A stretch of 20,106 nucleotides of DNA from an uncultured Lachnospiraceae bacterium. GTDB lineage: Bacteria; Bacillota; Clostridia; Lachnospirales; Lachnospiraceae. The stretch lies in assembly GCA_910579495.1 (NCBI GenBank), contig CAJTVD010000070.1, positions 1 to 20,106 of the forward strand, written 5' to 3'. Shown one piece after another: positions 1-7,717 of this stretch. The stretch's first letter is position 1. Every line of letters starts with the position of its first letter. The notes under the pieces were generated by a model that saw only the letters and a list, made by a program, of their open reading frames with translations, had not been told where the DNA came from and did not search any database. Position numbers and translations under genes: made by a program.

Positions 1-121
1 TGTTTTCCAGTTCCGCTCCCGCCCCTCCTAGTACCTTGGGCGGCAGAGGAAATCCTGTCTGCTCTGCCGACTGGATTTTCTCTGGGCACTTGGATGGGCT
101 TTCGCTGTTTTCCAGTTCCAC
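1..121 (-). CDS. Possible partial reading frame with 35-residue repeat (left edge)
   Basis: An open frame of 40 codons runs from a GTG at 121 off the left edge, preceded directly by an in-frame TAG. It reads as ordinary, polar, Pro/Glu/Ser-rich protein. The block ELEN occurs at residues 2-5 and again at residues 37-40, matching a 14-bp direct repeat (1-14 and 106-119) whose 105-bp spacing is exactly 35 codons, so the protein may be built of tandem repeats that continue outside the window. A weak AAGG lies 6 bases before the GTG and an extended -10 element lies about 45 bases upstream. I do not recognise a family. It could equally be the decayed end of a larger gene or non-coding repeat DNA. 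Confidence 0.27.
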   Translation of the reverse strand, partial: MELENSESPSKCPEKIQSAEQTGFPLPPKVLGGAGAELEN

Positions 122-163
122 CTATGTCCTTGCTTTTTAATTCTCTAAATAGACTTCTTTTTT

Positions 164-172
164 ATTATAACA
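164..172 (-). promoter_or_regulatory. Candidate extended -10 promoter element
   Basis: Read on the minus strand this is TGTTATAAT, a TGn plus perfect TATAAT. No good -35 is seen 16-18 bases upstream, which is tolerated by extended -10 promoters. It would start a transcript near 157, just ahead of the GTG frame at the left edge. Confidence 0.35.
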
Positions 173-488
173 TATAACAGAAATGGGGGAAGCATTCTGA
201 CATGCATTGCACTTTTAGAGGAATCCTTTTCACAAATCCGATGTGGTATTTCTTAACAGTATCTTTATTATATTCCTGCAATGAATTTCAGTCTGTGCTC
301 CTGGTTACTTTTTTATTTTTTCCAGTTGGGTGATTAAGCCTTTTTTATTATACTGCCATCTTCCTTTATTCGTTTTCCCCTTTTTTCGCAAAACAGCCTG
401 AAATTACGCAAATAATGCTGCCGGAAGAATAAGGGCCGGATCCGCCGCTCTTTCCATGGCTTTGGCGTTCCCTTTTCTTCTTGCTTCC
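173..488. other. Intergenic stretch without recognisable gene
   Basis: No reading frame of convincing length or start context is seen on either strand. The sequence is T-rich on the plus strand with several poly-T and poly-A runs. I see no clear GC-rich hairpin followed by a T-run that would be a definite terminator for the gene ending at 489. Confidence 0.5.
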
Positions 489-923
489 TTATTCTTTGTT
501 CTCCCAAAAAATCTTCAGCAGCTTTTCCATCCCATTTTTCAATGATGCTTCACGTAATGGGTTATATATCCTGTACAGCCTTTCTGGCGGAATCTTTTCT
601 ACGATCTCTGACGAGGCTAACCCATATTCCCATTGCATACAGGTATAGATATCCGCCATCCAATCCAGTATGAATTCGTCATATGCTCCGCTGATCTCCT
701 TTTCTGGGCTGATCGCTATCCCCATGCTCCCCAAGATCTGTTTGGGGGACTTATTCAGATAAAGGGGATTTCCCATGTCCATATAAGTCCGATACTCACA
801 CTCCATATACTGTTTTATCCTTTCAAAAGTATCAGGGCAGTTGCGGGCAATAAGCCTGAACAGATATTTTATTTTAATCCGTATACTTTCCAAATAGCTT
901 TCAGGATATGCAGGCTTCATCAT
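489..923 (-). CDS. Hypothetical protein, 144 aa, possible member of a DUF3990-module partner family
   Basis: Starts at the first of two adjacent ATGs, with AAGGAAGG eight bases upstream, an unusually good ribosome binding site that fixes the start. The protein is soluble, with no signal peptide or membrane segment. Visible features are an N-terminal PAYPESYLE block, a GNPLYLNKSPKQILGSMGI stretch around residues 51-69, and a C-terminal part with aromatic WMADIYTCMQWEYG near residues 88-101 followed by IPPERLYRIYNPLREAS. From memory this order (P-x-YPESYL, GNP, a W/YQW motif, an IPxxxLYxxYxPxxEAS tail) resembles the small proteins encoded next to DUF3791/DUF3990 genes in Clostridia, a proposed toxin-antitoxin-like trio. 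The partners are not visible here, so it would be an orphan. The family link is inference; the gene itself is fairly secure. Confidence 0.7.
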   Translation of the reverse strand: MMKPAYPESYLESIRIKIKYLFRLIARNCPDTFERIKQYMECEYRTYMDMGNPLYLNKSPKQILGSMGIAISPEKEISGAYDEFILDWMADIYTCMQWEYGLASSEIVEKIPPERLYRIYNPLREASLKNGMEKLLKIFWENKE

Positions 924-1407
924 AACACATACCTTCCTTATTATAAATCAATTTATTTTGGATCGCATATCTTGCAGTGATCCCTGGCACTTCATATCCT
1001 TCCAGTAAGATTTCCATCCTTCGCCCGGCACCAAAAAGACAACGTCCTTCTTTACATCCGTTCCATTTTTGGGTAAATTGAGTTAGTAGAAGTACATAGT
1101 ACTGGTAGTACAAAAGTGCCGCCCATATTGCAGACGCAATATCAGGGTGTTTTTTGCATTTGGGGGAACCATATGGGAGGCAGGGCATTTGTATGGAAGA
1201 GAAAAGCTATACGGAAAATTTTACCAGAAAGTAAACAAGGAAGAACGGCTGGCAGACCGTGGGAGGTATCCGCTGGCTTTGTCCCGGGAAGGATACCTGG
1301 TTGATGCGGTGGAACTGGCAGAACATAGAGTTTTTTAGGTATCCGCCAAATGATTGTAACGAAAATAATTTTTGATGAATTTATTTCATATACAAGAGGA
1401 ATAAGCC
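924..1407. other. Non-coding or remnant stretch upstream of the ABC operon
   Basis: About 480 bases with no gene I can support. Two short open frames look protein-like but lack good starts: a minus-strand frame ending at 901 that overlaps the hypothetical gene's start, and a plus-strand frame of 63 codons (1147-1338) ending in EGYLVDAVELAEHRVF. Both may be remnants of inactivated genes. Around 1085-1110 the tetramer AGTA recurs four times at 6-8 bp spacing. The last 70 bases are AT-rich and should contain the promoter of the operon starting at 1408, but I could not pick a convincing -35/-10 pair. Confidence 0.45.
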
Positions 1408-3057
1408 ATGAATTTAGGATTTAAGAAGCACAAAAGATTGAAGCAGGTTGCACTTTGGAACATCATTCTCGGCGTAGCGGACGTGCCAGCCAATATTGCG
1501 GCTGCTTCCTCATTATCAGCCGCAATATCGGCGATATCATCCGGTTCACGGAACCTATGCTTACATTATACAGCTCTTTTTGCCGGATCTGCTTTCCTTA
1601 AGTTGATATTATTAATTTTTAGAAAAACATATATCGCCCTGTTATCAAACAAAGCGGAACAGGGTTACCGGCAATCCCTGTATCAGCGGTTTATGCAGGA
1701 GGGCTCTTCCTTACATAAAACAGAACCAGCCAGCTATACCACTGTATTCCGGCGTGATGCACAGCAGGTTTCTTCTTATTATTCAGAAATCCTGCCCGCC
1801 TTTGGCACATCTCTTATTAGCCTGGCCGCTTATATGCTTTATATCTGTATTGTTTTAAATGGATTTTTCTTCGCAGTATGCATGGTGGCGCTGGGCCTAT
1901 TAAGCCTGCTCCAGCCCATTATCCTGGAAAAATTTCTGTTCAAAAACTTCATTGCCGCAGATCAGGCAGAATCCACCCTGACGCAGCACCTGGTCACTGG
2001 CCAAGAAGGTTTTGCTGCTATGAAGCTATTCCATTTGCATGAGTGGTTCATGAATAAATATCATTCAAAACAGAGGATATACCGCCATGCCGGGATACTT
2101 GCCAGTGCTTCAGGTACCTTCAATAATACCATGACGGATATCAACCGTTTTTTGCAGACGCTGGGTTTAGTATCCATTCTTGGCTGGACGATTTTAAAAG
2201 GCTGGACCAGTTTTGATGTAGCTTTGCAGATTTTTATCCTTTCTTCAAACATATATCCATATATAACAAAAATTTTCCACATCAAACAAGATAGCGCCGC
2301 CTACCACGCTGCGCTGCAGCAAATAAACAAATATTTGCAGCCCCCAGAAAATAGGAAGGCGCAGCCTCCCACATCCACAGGCTCTTGGGCGGGCCTTTGT
2401 GTTTCCGGCCTTTGTTACGAAGTAAACGGGAATGTCCTGATGGAACAGGTTGTCTTCACGCTTACACCCGGCGAAAAATGTTTGCTACAGGGTGCTAATG
2501 GCTCTGGAAAAAGCACCTTGCTGGCACTCATCATGGGGGAGTTACAGCCATCAAAAGGGAGCATCACTTTGAACAACGCGTCCGGCTCCTATGACGCATC
2601 CCTTATAAGAAGCAGCATTGCTTACTGCCCCCAAACTGCGCCGGCCCTGCACTGTACCCCCAAAGAACTATTTGACAATGTGCTATGCAGGCAAAATACC
2701 ATATCGGAGCAGCTTCTCTATGAATATGCGGAGAAACTAGGCCTTTGCAAAGGGGATATGGAAAAGCCAATTAACCAGCTGTCCGGAGGGACACAGAAAA
2801 AAGCCGTACTGTCTATCGCCCTGGCAAAGCAATCACCTCTGCTTTTACTGAATGAACCGGAAGTGATGCTGGACCAGAAAGCAACAGAAAACCTGCTGGA
2901 CATTTTGCACAGGCAGGAACGCACAATGCTGATTGTAACCCACCATCATATTTATGGGGGCATTGCCGATTCACTGCTTACTTTCAAAAACCAACAGCTT
3001 ATAAAAACATTACCAGCAGGCATCACCCAACAGACATTTAATTTGAACCAAAAATGA
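1408..3057 (+). CDS. ABC exporter half-transporter (membrane + ATPase), Walker B Asp replaced by Asn
   Basis: 549 residues: an N-terminal membrane domain (about residues 1-310, several hydrophobic spans including 125-175) fused to an ATP-binding domain. The latter shows Walker A GANGSGKST (362-370), a Q-loop CPQ, signature LSGG (458-461), and a switch His (512) in IVTHHH. The Walker B segment reads LLLLNEP, so the Mg-coordinating Asp is Asn482 (codon AAT) while the following Glu483 is kept. The start ATG has GAGGA nine bases upstream. The stop overlaps an ATG of the next gene, which encodes a second fused half, so the two probably form a heterodimeric type-I exporter with one weakened ATP site. 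The substrate (peptide, lipid, drug or antibiotic) cannot be read from sequence; there is no peptidase domain and no adjacent precursor peptide visible. Confidence 0.9.
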   Translation: MNLGFKKHKRLKQVALWNIILGVADVPANIAAASSLSAAISAISSGSRNLCLHYTALFAGSAFLKLILLIFRKTYIALLSNKAEQGYRQSLYQRFMQEGSSLHKTEPASYTTVFRRDAQQVSSYYSEILPAFGTSLISLAAYMLYICIVLNGFFFAVCMVALGLLSLLQPIILEKFLFKNFIAADQAESTLTQHLVTGQEGFAAMKLFHLHEWFMNKYHSKQRIYRHAGILASASGTFNNTMTDINRFLQTLGLVSILGWTILKGWTSFDVALQIFILSSNIYPYITKIFHIKQDSAAYHAALQQINKYLQPPENRKAQPPTSTGSWAGLCVSGLCYEVNGNVLMEQVVFTLTPGEKCLLQGANGSGKSTLLALIMGELQPSKGSITLNNASGSYDASLIRSSIAYCPQTAPALHCTPKELFDNVLCRQNTISEQLLYEYAEKLGLCKGDMEKPINQLSGGTQKKAVLSIALAKQSPLLLLNEPEVMLDQKATENLLDILHRQERTMLIVTHHHIYGGIADSLLTFKNQQLIKTLPAGITQQTFNLNQK

Positions 3058-3074
3058 AAGGAAGGAAATATAAA

Positions 3075-4664
3075 ATGCAGAATTTAAAAAAACAGGTAAT
3101 ACGCAATGCTTTCAAATATTCCTTCATGTCTGCTCCCCTCTTATATCTGGGATTTTTTTTAGATGCAGGCATTAACAGTTATTCTGCTAATATTACCGGG
3201 CAGTTTTTCAATTCCGTTTTGGAAAATCGGCACAGTGCTGCCCAGAGCCTGCTCGGCGTAATGCTCCTGACCCTTTTCGTAAGCGTTTTTGTGTTACCGC
3301 TTCTGGCATTGGGCACCAGCATATTGTTTTTTCATTTTTGTCTTAAGTATGATTTTCATATAACAAATACCTTTTACAGCAAGACCTTTGAAAACATGGG
3401 CAAATTTTCCGGCGGGACTGTCGTCCAAAAGCTCTTCCGGGATCCGGGACAGCTCCTCACTTTATTGGTTACAATACCGTCAAAAATGCTGGCACAAATC
3501 AGTACCCTTATTTTTATGTCCTTTTTAATGGTACGTATTTCGCCTGCACTGTGCCTGGTCTGTATTGGCCTGGGCGGGATTGCCGCAATCTGCCCGCTTT
3601 TCTTCACGCGCAGGCTTGCACAGCTGGATGAGGCCCAAAAGGACTTCAGCGACCAAACTGCCGGAATTGAACTGGAAATGATACAAAATAGGAACTTTTT
3701 CCAAAACTATGGTTTGGAAGATTTCCTATCCCAGGAGCAGGAGAAAACCTACACTACTTATTATAAACGCTATTTAAAGCGCGGAGTATGGACGGAGGTA
3801 CTTGCATCTGTTCTTCCGGAATTCTTTTTGCTCCTGGGAAATATTTCCTTTCTGCTGGCTGGGATGCACCAGTCACTAAAAGGCACGCTTGGTGCAGGCG
3901 ACCTGGTTGCGTTCTTTACCTATCTGACCCTTGTGATTTCTCTCATTACGCAGCTTTATAATCAAGGGCGGCAAATGGTACAATTACCTGATTCTATAAA
4001 CCGGGTCACAAATCTTATAAATAATATTGAGCCTTCCAAAGGTATTCAGCCAGATAAATGGGAAAACATCCGTGTATCCGGCCTTTCATACCAATATGCC
4101 GAAAACGGCACCCACCTTGTATACCATAATTTTGACATTCCACGAAATACCCTTACTGAAATTAAGGGGAGCAATGGAACAGGAAAAACTACGCTGCTGC
4201 GTCTCCTTTGTGGTCTTTTACCCCCAACTTCAGGCGCCATTTTTGCAGATTCTCTTCCTATAACAGAGATGGACTTGAAAAAATGGCGTGAGGAAATCAC
4301 CTGTGTGGAACAATTCCCAGCCATCTTTACGGGAACGCTACGTGAAAATATTCATCTTGGGAATCTTAGCGCATCTGCAAAACAGGTGGAGTCAGTTTTG
4401 GCCAAGCTTCATTTGGAGGAACATGCCGGGCGGGAACTCTCAAACAGCAGCCAGCTTTCCGGCGGCGAGCTAAAAAAAGTATCCCTTGGGCGCGCCCTCC
4501 TTAGGGATACGAATATTATCATTTTTGACGAACCCTTTGAATATCTTGATGCCGATGGCCAGCAAGTGGTAAAGGAGATGCTTGCCGACAGTTCAAAAAC
4601 CCGCATTTTTATCCAGCACAACTATAACCATATGATCGCCTCCGGCCAAATCATTCAGTTGTAA
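3075..4664 (+). CDS. ABC exporter half-transporter (membrane + ATPase), canonical ATP site
   Basis: 529 residues from the ATG at 3075, chosen because AAGGAAGG sits nine bases before it; an in-frame ATG at 3054 overlaps the previous stop but has no ribosome binding site. An N-terminal membrane domain (about residues 1-320) precedes an ATPase domain with Walker A GSNGTGKTT (from 365), Q-loop VEQF, signature LSGGE (461-465), intact Walker B IIIFDEP (Asp485, Glu486) and switch His515 in FIQHN. All residues for hydrolysis are present, unlike its partner. Tight coupling to the upstream half supports translation as an obligate pair in the membrane. The best guess is a drug, peptide or lipid exporter. 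The convergent two-component/ABC locus next door is on the other strand and not part of this operon. Confidence 0.9.
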   Translation: MQNLKKQVIRNAFKYSFMSAPLLYLGFFLDAGINSYSANITGQFFNSVLENRHSAAQSLLGVMLLTLFVSVFVLPLLALGTSILFFHFCLKYDFHITNTFYSKTFENMGKFSGGTVVQKLFRDPGQLLTLLVTIPSKMLAQISTLIFMSFLMVRISPALCLVCIGLGGIAAICPLFFTRRLAQLDEAQKDFSDQTAGIELEMIQNRNFFQNYGLEDFLSQEQEKTYTTYYKRYLKRGVWTEVLASVLPEFFLLLGNISFLLAGMHQSLKGTLGAGDLVAFFTYLTLVISLITQLYNQGRQMVQLPDSINRVTNLINNIEPSKGIQPDKWENIRVSGLSYQYAENGTHLVYHNFDIPRNTLTEIKGSNGTGKTTLLRLLCGLLPPTSGAIFADSLPITEMDLKKWREEITCVEQFPAIFTGTLRENIHLGNLSASAKQVESVLAKLHLEEHAGRELSNSSQLSGGELKKVSLGRALLRDTNIIIFDEPFEYLDADGQQVVKEMLADSSKTRIFIQHNYNHMIASGQIIQL

Positions 4665-4701
4665 AAAATTGCGTCAGCAAAATCGCGACTGCCTTCACTT
4701 T

Positions 4702-4745
4702 ACTGCCTTTCCTGTTGAAATCTAACAGATCTATGGAAAGGCAGT
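4702..4745. terminator. Hairpin between convergent operons
   Basis: Perfect 11-bp inverted repeat ACTGCCTTTCC (4702-4712) and GGAAAGGCAGT (4735-4745) with a 22-base loop that contains a smaller TGTT/AACA pairing. It lies in the 90-bp gap between two operons that run toward each other, the usual place for a bidirectional terminator. There is no T-run on either side, so intrinsic termination would be weak. Confidence 0.5.
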
Positions 4746-4754
4746 ACATGGCAA

Positions 4755-6950
4755 TTACACCAAGGCATCATTCTTTAATGTTTCATTCAAGTTACATTTC
4801 AAAAGCCGTTTCCCGCCTATATAATAAGCAAGTGCCACAAAGAATACAATTGCTGCTGCAAACGCTAAAATAGGCAGGATAGGGGCTTGCGCCCAAAATA
4901 CCATTGGTTCTAAATAACTTGCAGTTACCGCAAACTGTACAAATAATATGGTGGACAGCAATGTGGACAGAAGCGGTTTTCCTGCAATGGCAAATGCTTC
5001 TATACAGAATATCTGCCCCATCTCCTGTGGGGTTAAACCAATAGACATATATTGTGCAAATTCCCGCTTCCTCTGACGTAAAAAACCTAATGTGTTTGAA
5101 AATACATTTGCAATTCCAATTATGGCCAGCAACACGCAAAACGCTCCCAAAACCATTACCATCCCCTGAACCATATTGTCATTAGAAAGTTTTTCCTGGA
5201 TCCTGTTTTCACTTTCAATTCTATATTCCTGCCCCAGAAGCTGCACAATTTCTTTTTCCAAGCCGTCCAGGCCTTCAGGGGAGGCATCTTTGCCTGAAAA
5301 AATCCGGATGTAGCTGTCAGGTTCCAATCCCCCTATCGTCCCTGAGATTTCTTTCCACATAGCCAACGGAATAAAATGTACAAGGGCGTAATTTTTATAT
5401 TCCTCCCTCAAAACCGGGGCTGTCTGTGTGTAAGACAAGACCGGGATCTCTACCTTCTGATTCTCCATGCTTTTGTTATAGAGAGCCGTTTTTCCCCTAT
5501 CCTCTTTCACAAATGGAATATACTTTTTATAACGGAAATTACTGTTTACGCTATCCCAAATCTGATTTAATATAACTGCCCCATCAAGGCTTGGGGCAAT
5601 GCCAATCCGGGAGCAATACCCTAAAAAGCTTGTATCATCCAATACGATAATTGGCGCTTCTACTTGAAACTGGCCGCCTTCATTTCCCTTTCCTGTAACA
5701 GTATGAAACCCGCCAAGCATAGCCAATTCATCACTCTGCCAATCTTCTGGCAAAAGCCCCACAGCTTCCGCTTTTTGGTAAACTGTAACTGCTTCTGCCC
5801 CGGAAACATTCTGTAATTCTTGGGCCATGCCAAAATCAGCTATCCCCGTATCCTTTACAGTTACCATTACATCCCATGCATCCTGATATCTTTCAAAATA
5901 GGTATATCTTGTACTGATATCAGTAAGGGTAGTAAAACAAAGCATGACAGAAAATCCCGAAAACGATAACAGCAGTGACAGGGCAGATAACCGCAATGAT
6001 TTTTTCTGTGCCTTTAATGCATTTCCCGCAAGCTCCCCCTTCATCCCAAACAAGAAGGATAATATTGGGGAATGTTTTCTTTTCTTTAATTGTAAGCCTC
6101 CCATATTCCGTATGGATTCAAGTGGCGTCATCCTGCTAAGCTTTCTTGCAGGTATCCATGCTGAAAACAATACCGTTATAACTGATGACAAAATAGTTAC
6201 GGCAAACAGGATCGGATGGTATGAAAAAACAGCTTCATGGCGTCCGGCAACATTTCCGGCAAAGATGTTGGTAACTGCTATCAAACCGTAACTAACTGCA
6301 ATCCCCAATAAACTGCCAAGCAGGGCCGGCACTGCACTAAGCACCAAAGCCTCCTGCAAAAGGCAAATCCTGATTTGCTTCGGGGTAGCCCCAATACTTG
6401 AAAAAATACCGAACTGATGGATTCTCGCATTCATGGATAATTCAAAGGAATTGCGGATGATCAGTATCAGCGATACTGCCACGATTACCAATATTCCCAG
6501 ATACAACGCCAGCAGCATCGGCGGTTCTGTATCCTGTGGGTCATGAATAAAGTACCGGGATAAGAGCAGTTCATGGTACTGTATAGAATCATCCCCTAAT
6601 CCAAGCTGTGCGCAAATCAATGGTAAGTCCCGATAAACCGTCCTGGCATTTTGAAAATAAATGTCTACCACGGTATCTTCTTTTCCAGACAATTCTTTAT
6701 TGGCTACAGCCTTTTCAACGTTCGCAAAATTCTGTATGACAGATAAATCCATTTCATCTGCCCCGCCAGCAATACGCCCCTGCCAGCCACCTTCTTCTAA
6801 AACAATCTTTTCAATTTCATATGCCCAGAAGTTGTAAGCAATACTGCCCAAAAGTGACAGGAACATAGCGGCAGCCAGGGCCGCTGCCATCACTGGGATA
6901 CTGGAGGCAGGGTTGTTTTTAATATAGCTTTTAGAATAGTCTTTCCACAT
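4755..6950 (-). CDS. ABC transporter permease, FtsX/MacB type with duplicated core
   Basis: 731 residues from the ATG at 6950, which has GGAGGTGA five bases upstream; the in-frame GTG at 6959 would overlap that site. The layout is one span near residues 19-39, an external domain of about 100 residues, three spans between about 143 and 271, another span near 317-342, a large external domain (about 345-595), then three spans at the C-terminus. This is two FtsX-like units in one chain (8 spans), not the 10-span BceB plan. It would pair with the ATPase encoded 5 bases upstream as a transporter or mechanotransmission complex acting on envelope-associated substrates such as peptides. The external domains are likely substrate-facing. 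The regulator/kinase pair at the head of the operon suggests induction by an envelope stress. Confidence 0.9.
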   Translation of the reverse strand: MWKDYSKSYIKNNPASSIPVMAAALAAAMFLSLLGSIAYNFWAYEIEKIVLEEGGWQGRIAGGADEMDLSVIQNFANVEKAVANKELSGKEDTVVDIYFQNARTVYRDLPLICAQLGLGDDSIQYHELLLSRYFIHDPQDTEPPMLLALYLGILVIVAVSLILIIRNSFELSMNARIHQFGIFSSIGATPKQIRICLLQEALVLSAVPALLGSLLGIAVSYGLIAVTNIFAGNVAGRHEAVFSYHPILFAVTILSSVITVLFSAWIPARKLSRMTPLESIRNMGGLQLKKRKHSPILSFLFGMKGELAGNALKAQKKSLRLSALSLLLSFSGFSVMLCFTTLTDISTRYTYFERYQDAWDVMVTVKDTGIADFGMAQELQNVSGAEAVTVYQKAEAVGLLPEDWQSDELAMLGGFHTVTGKGNEGGQFQVEAPIIVLDDTSFLGYCSRIGIAPSLDGAVILNQIWDSVNSNFRYKKYIPFVKEDRGKTALYNKSMENQKVEIPVLSYTQTAPVLREEYKNYALVHFIPLAMWKEISGTIGGLEPDSYIRIFSGKDASPEGLDGLEKEIVQLLGQEYRIESENRIQEKLSNDNMVQGMVMVLGAFCVLLAIIGIANVFSNTLGFLRQRKREFAQYMSIGLTPQEMGQIFCIEAFAIAGKPLLSTLLSTILFVQFAVTASYLEPMVFWAQAPILPILAFAAAIVFFVALAYYIGGKRLLKCNLNETLKNDALV

Positions 6951-6955
6951 TCTGC

Positions 6956-7636
6956 TCACCTCCGCTTCTGGCTGTCAATCATTTTCCCGTCCTCTATGGC
7001 CACAATACGGCCTGCTTCTAAGGCAATCCTTTCATCATGGGTGATAAGCAAAACCGTCTGTTTAAAATTACGGTTAGAGAGCTTTAAAAGGCCAATGATT
7101 TCTTTCGAATTTTTCTGGTCAAGGTTTCCTGTTGGCTCGTCTGCAAGCAAAATGGCAGGCCGGTAAATCAACGACCTTGCAATCGCCACTCTTTGCTGCT
7201 GCCCCCCGGATAACTGGCTTGGCAGGCTTTCCATTTTGTTCTCTATGCCTAATGTACTGATAATCTTTTCAAAATACTCCTTATCGGGTTTTCTCTTATC
7301 AAGCAACATCGGCATACAAATATTCTTTTCTACTGTCAGGGTGGGAATCAGGTTATAAAACTGATAGATTAAACCAACTTTTCTTCTTCGGAAAATTGCA
7401 GCATCTGTGGCATTCAACCCGCCAATATCAACACCGTCTATCATTACCGTTCCCCTTGTGGGCTTGTCAACGCTCCCTAAAATATGCAAAAGAGTGGATT
7501 TCCCAGAACCCGATGCACCAACGATAGCCACAAATTCCCCCTTTTCAACAGAAAGGTCAATTCCCTTTAAGGCAGCAACTTCATTCCCGCCTTTTCCATA
7601 TACTTTTTCAACGCCTTCACATTTCAGTATTTCCAT
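6956..7636 (-). CDS. ABC transporter ATP-binding protein, MacB/LolD/BceA type
   Basis: 226 residues from the ATG at 7636 (GGAGG five bases upstream); an in-frame ATG at 7648 has no clear ribosome binding site. It is a compact cytoplasmic ATPase with every motif intact: Walker A GASGSGKST near residue 37, Q-loop IYQFYNL, signature LSGGQQQR, Walker B ILLADEP followed by TGNLD, and switch His in LLITHDE. This sequence style is that of ATPases that serve FtsX-type permeases in macrolide, lipoprotein and bacitracin/lantibiotic systems. The permease gene begins 5 bases downstream. Upstream there is a 74-base gap to the kinase gene that contains a candidate internal promoter. Confidence 0.93.
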   Translation of the reverse strand: MEILKCEGVEKVYGKGGNEVAALKGIDLSVEKGEFVAIVGASGSGKSTLLHILGSVDKPTRGTVMIDGVDIGGLNATDAAIFRRRKVGLIYQFYNLIPTLTVEKNICMPMLLDKRKPDKEYFEKIISTLGIENKMESLPSQLSGGQQQRVAIARSLIYRPAILLADEPTGNLDQKNSKEIIGLLKLSNRNFKQTVLLITHDERIALEAGRIVAIEDGKMIDSQKRR

Positions 7637-7681
7637 AGCGGCCTCCATAGTTGTATTTTCCGCCTGTCTATCCCTGCGGTA

Positions 7682-7717
7682 ATTCTATCGTACCAAAGCA
7701 AAGTGACATCTTAGTGA
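7682..7717 (-). promoter_or_regulatory. Candidate regulator-dependent promoter for the ABC genes
   Basis: On the minus strand, TCACT occurs twice with an 11-base period (plus-strand AGTGA at 713-717 and 702-706 of the 7 kb block), followed by GATGTC as a poor -35 at 7705-7710, a 17-base spacer, and TAGAAT as -10 (7682-7687). Direct repeats one helical turn apart that cover a poor -35 are typical of OmpR-family activator sites. A similar pair, TTACT-N6-TTACT, lies at 9754-9769 upstream of the regulator gene. This is inference from pattern only. Confidence 0.35.

Noticed and set aside
1081..1115. AGTA repeats as a CRISPR-like or regulator array
   Set aside because: Units are four bases at irregular spacing, far too short for CRISPR and without regular period.
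901..1188. 95-codon minus-strand frame as an intact gene
   Set aside because: It overlaps the better-supported hypothetical gene by 23 bases, and its first half is unconvincing; the internal ATG has a site with no spacing.
1147..1338. 63-codon plus-strand frame as an intact gene
   Set aside because: No ribosome binding site and no recognised family; kept only as a possible remnant.
3054..3074. Upstream ATG at 3054 as start of the second ABC half
   Set aside because: It has no ribosome binding site, whereas AAGGAAGG is correctly placed for the ATG at 3075.
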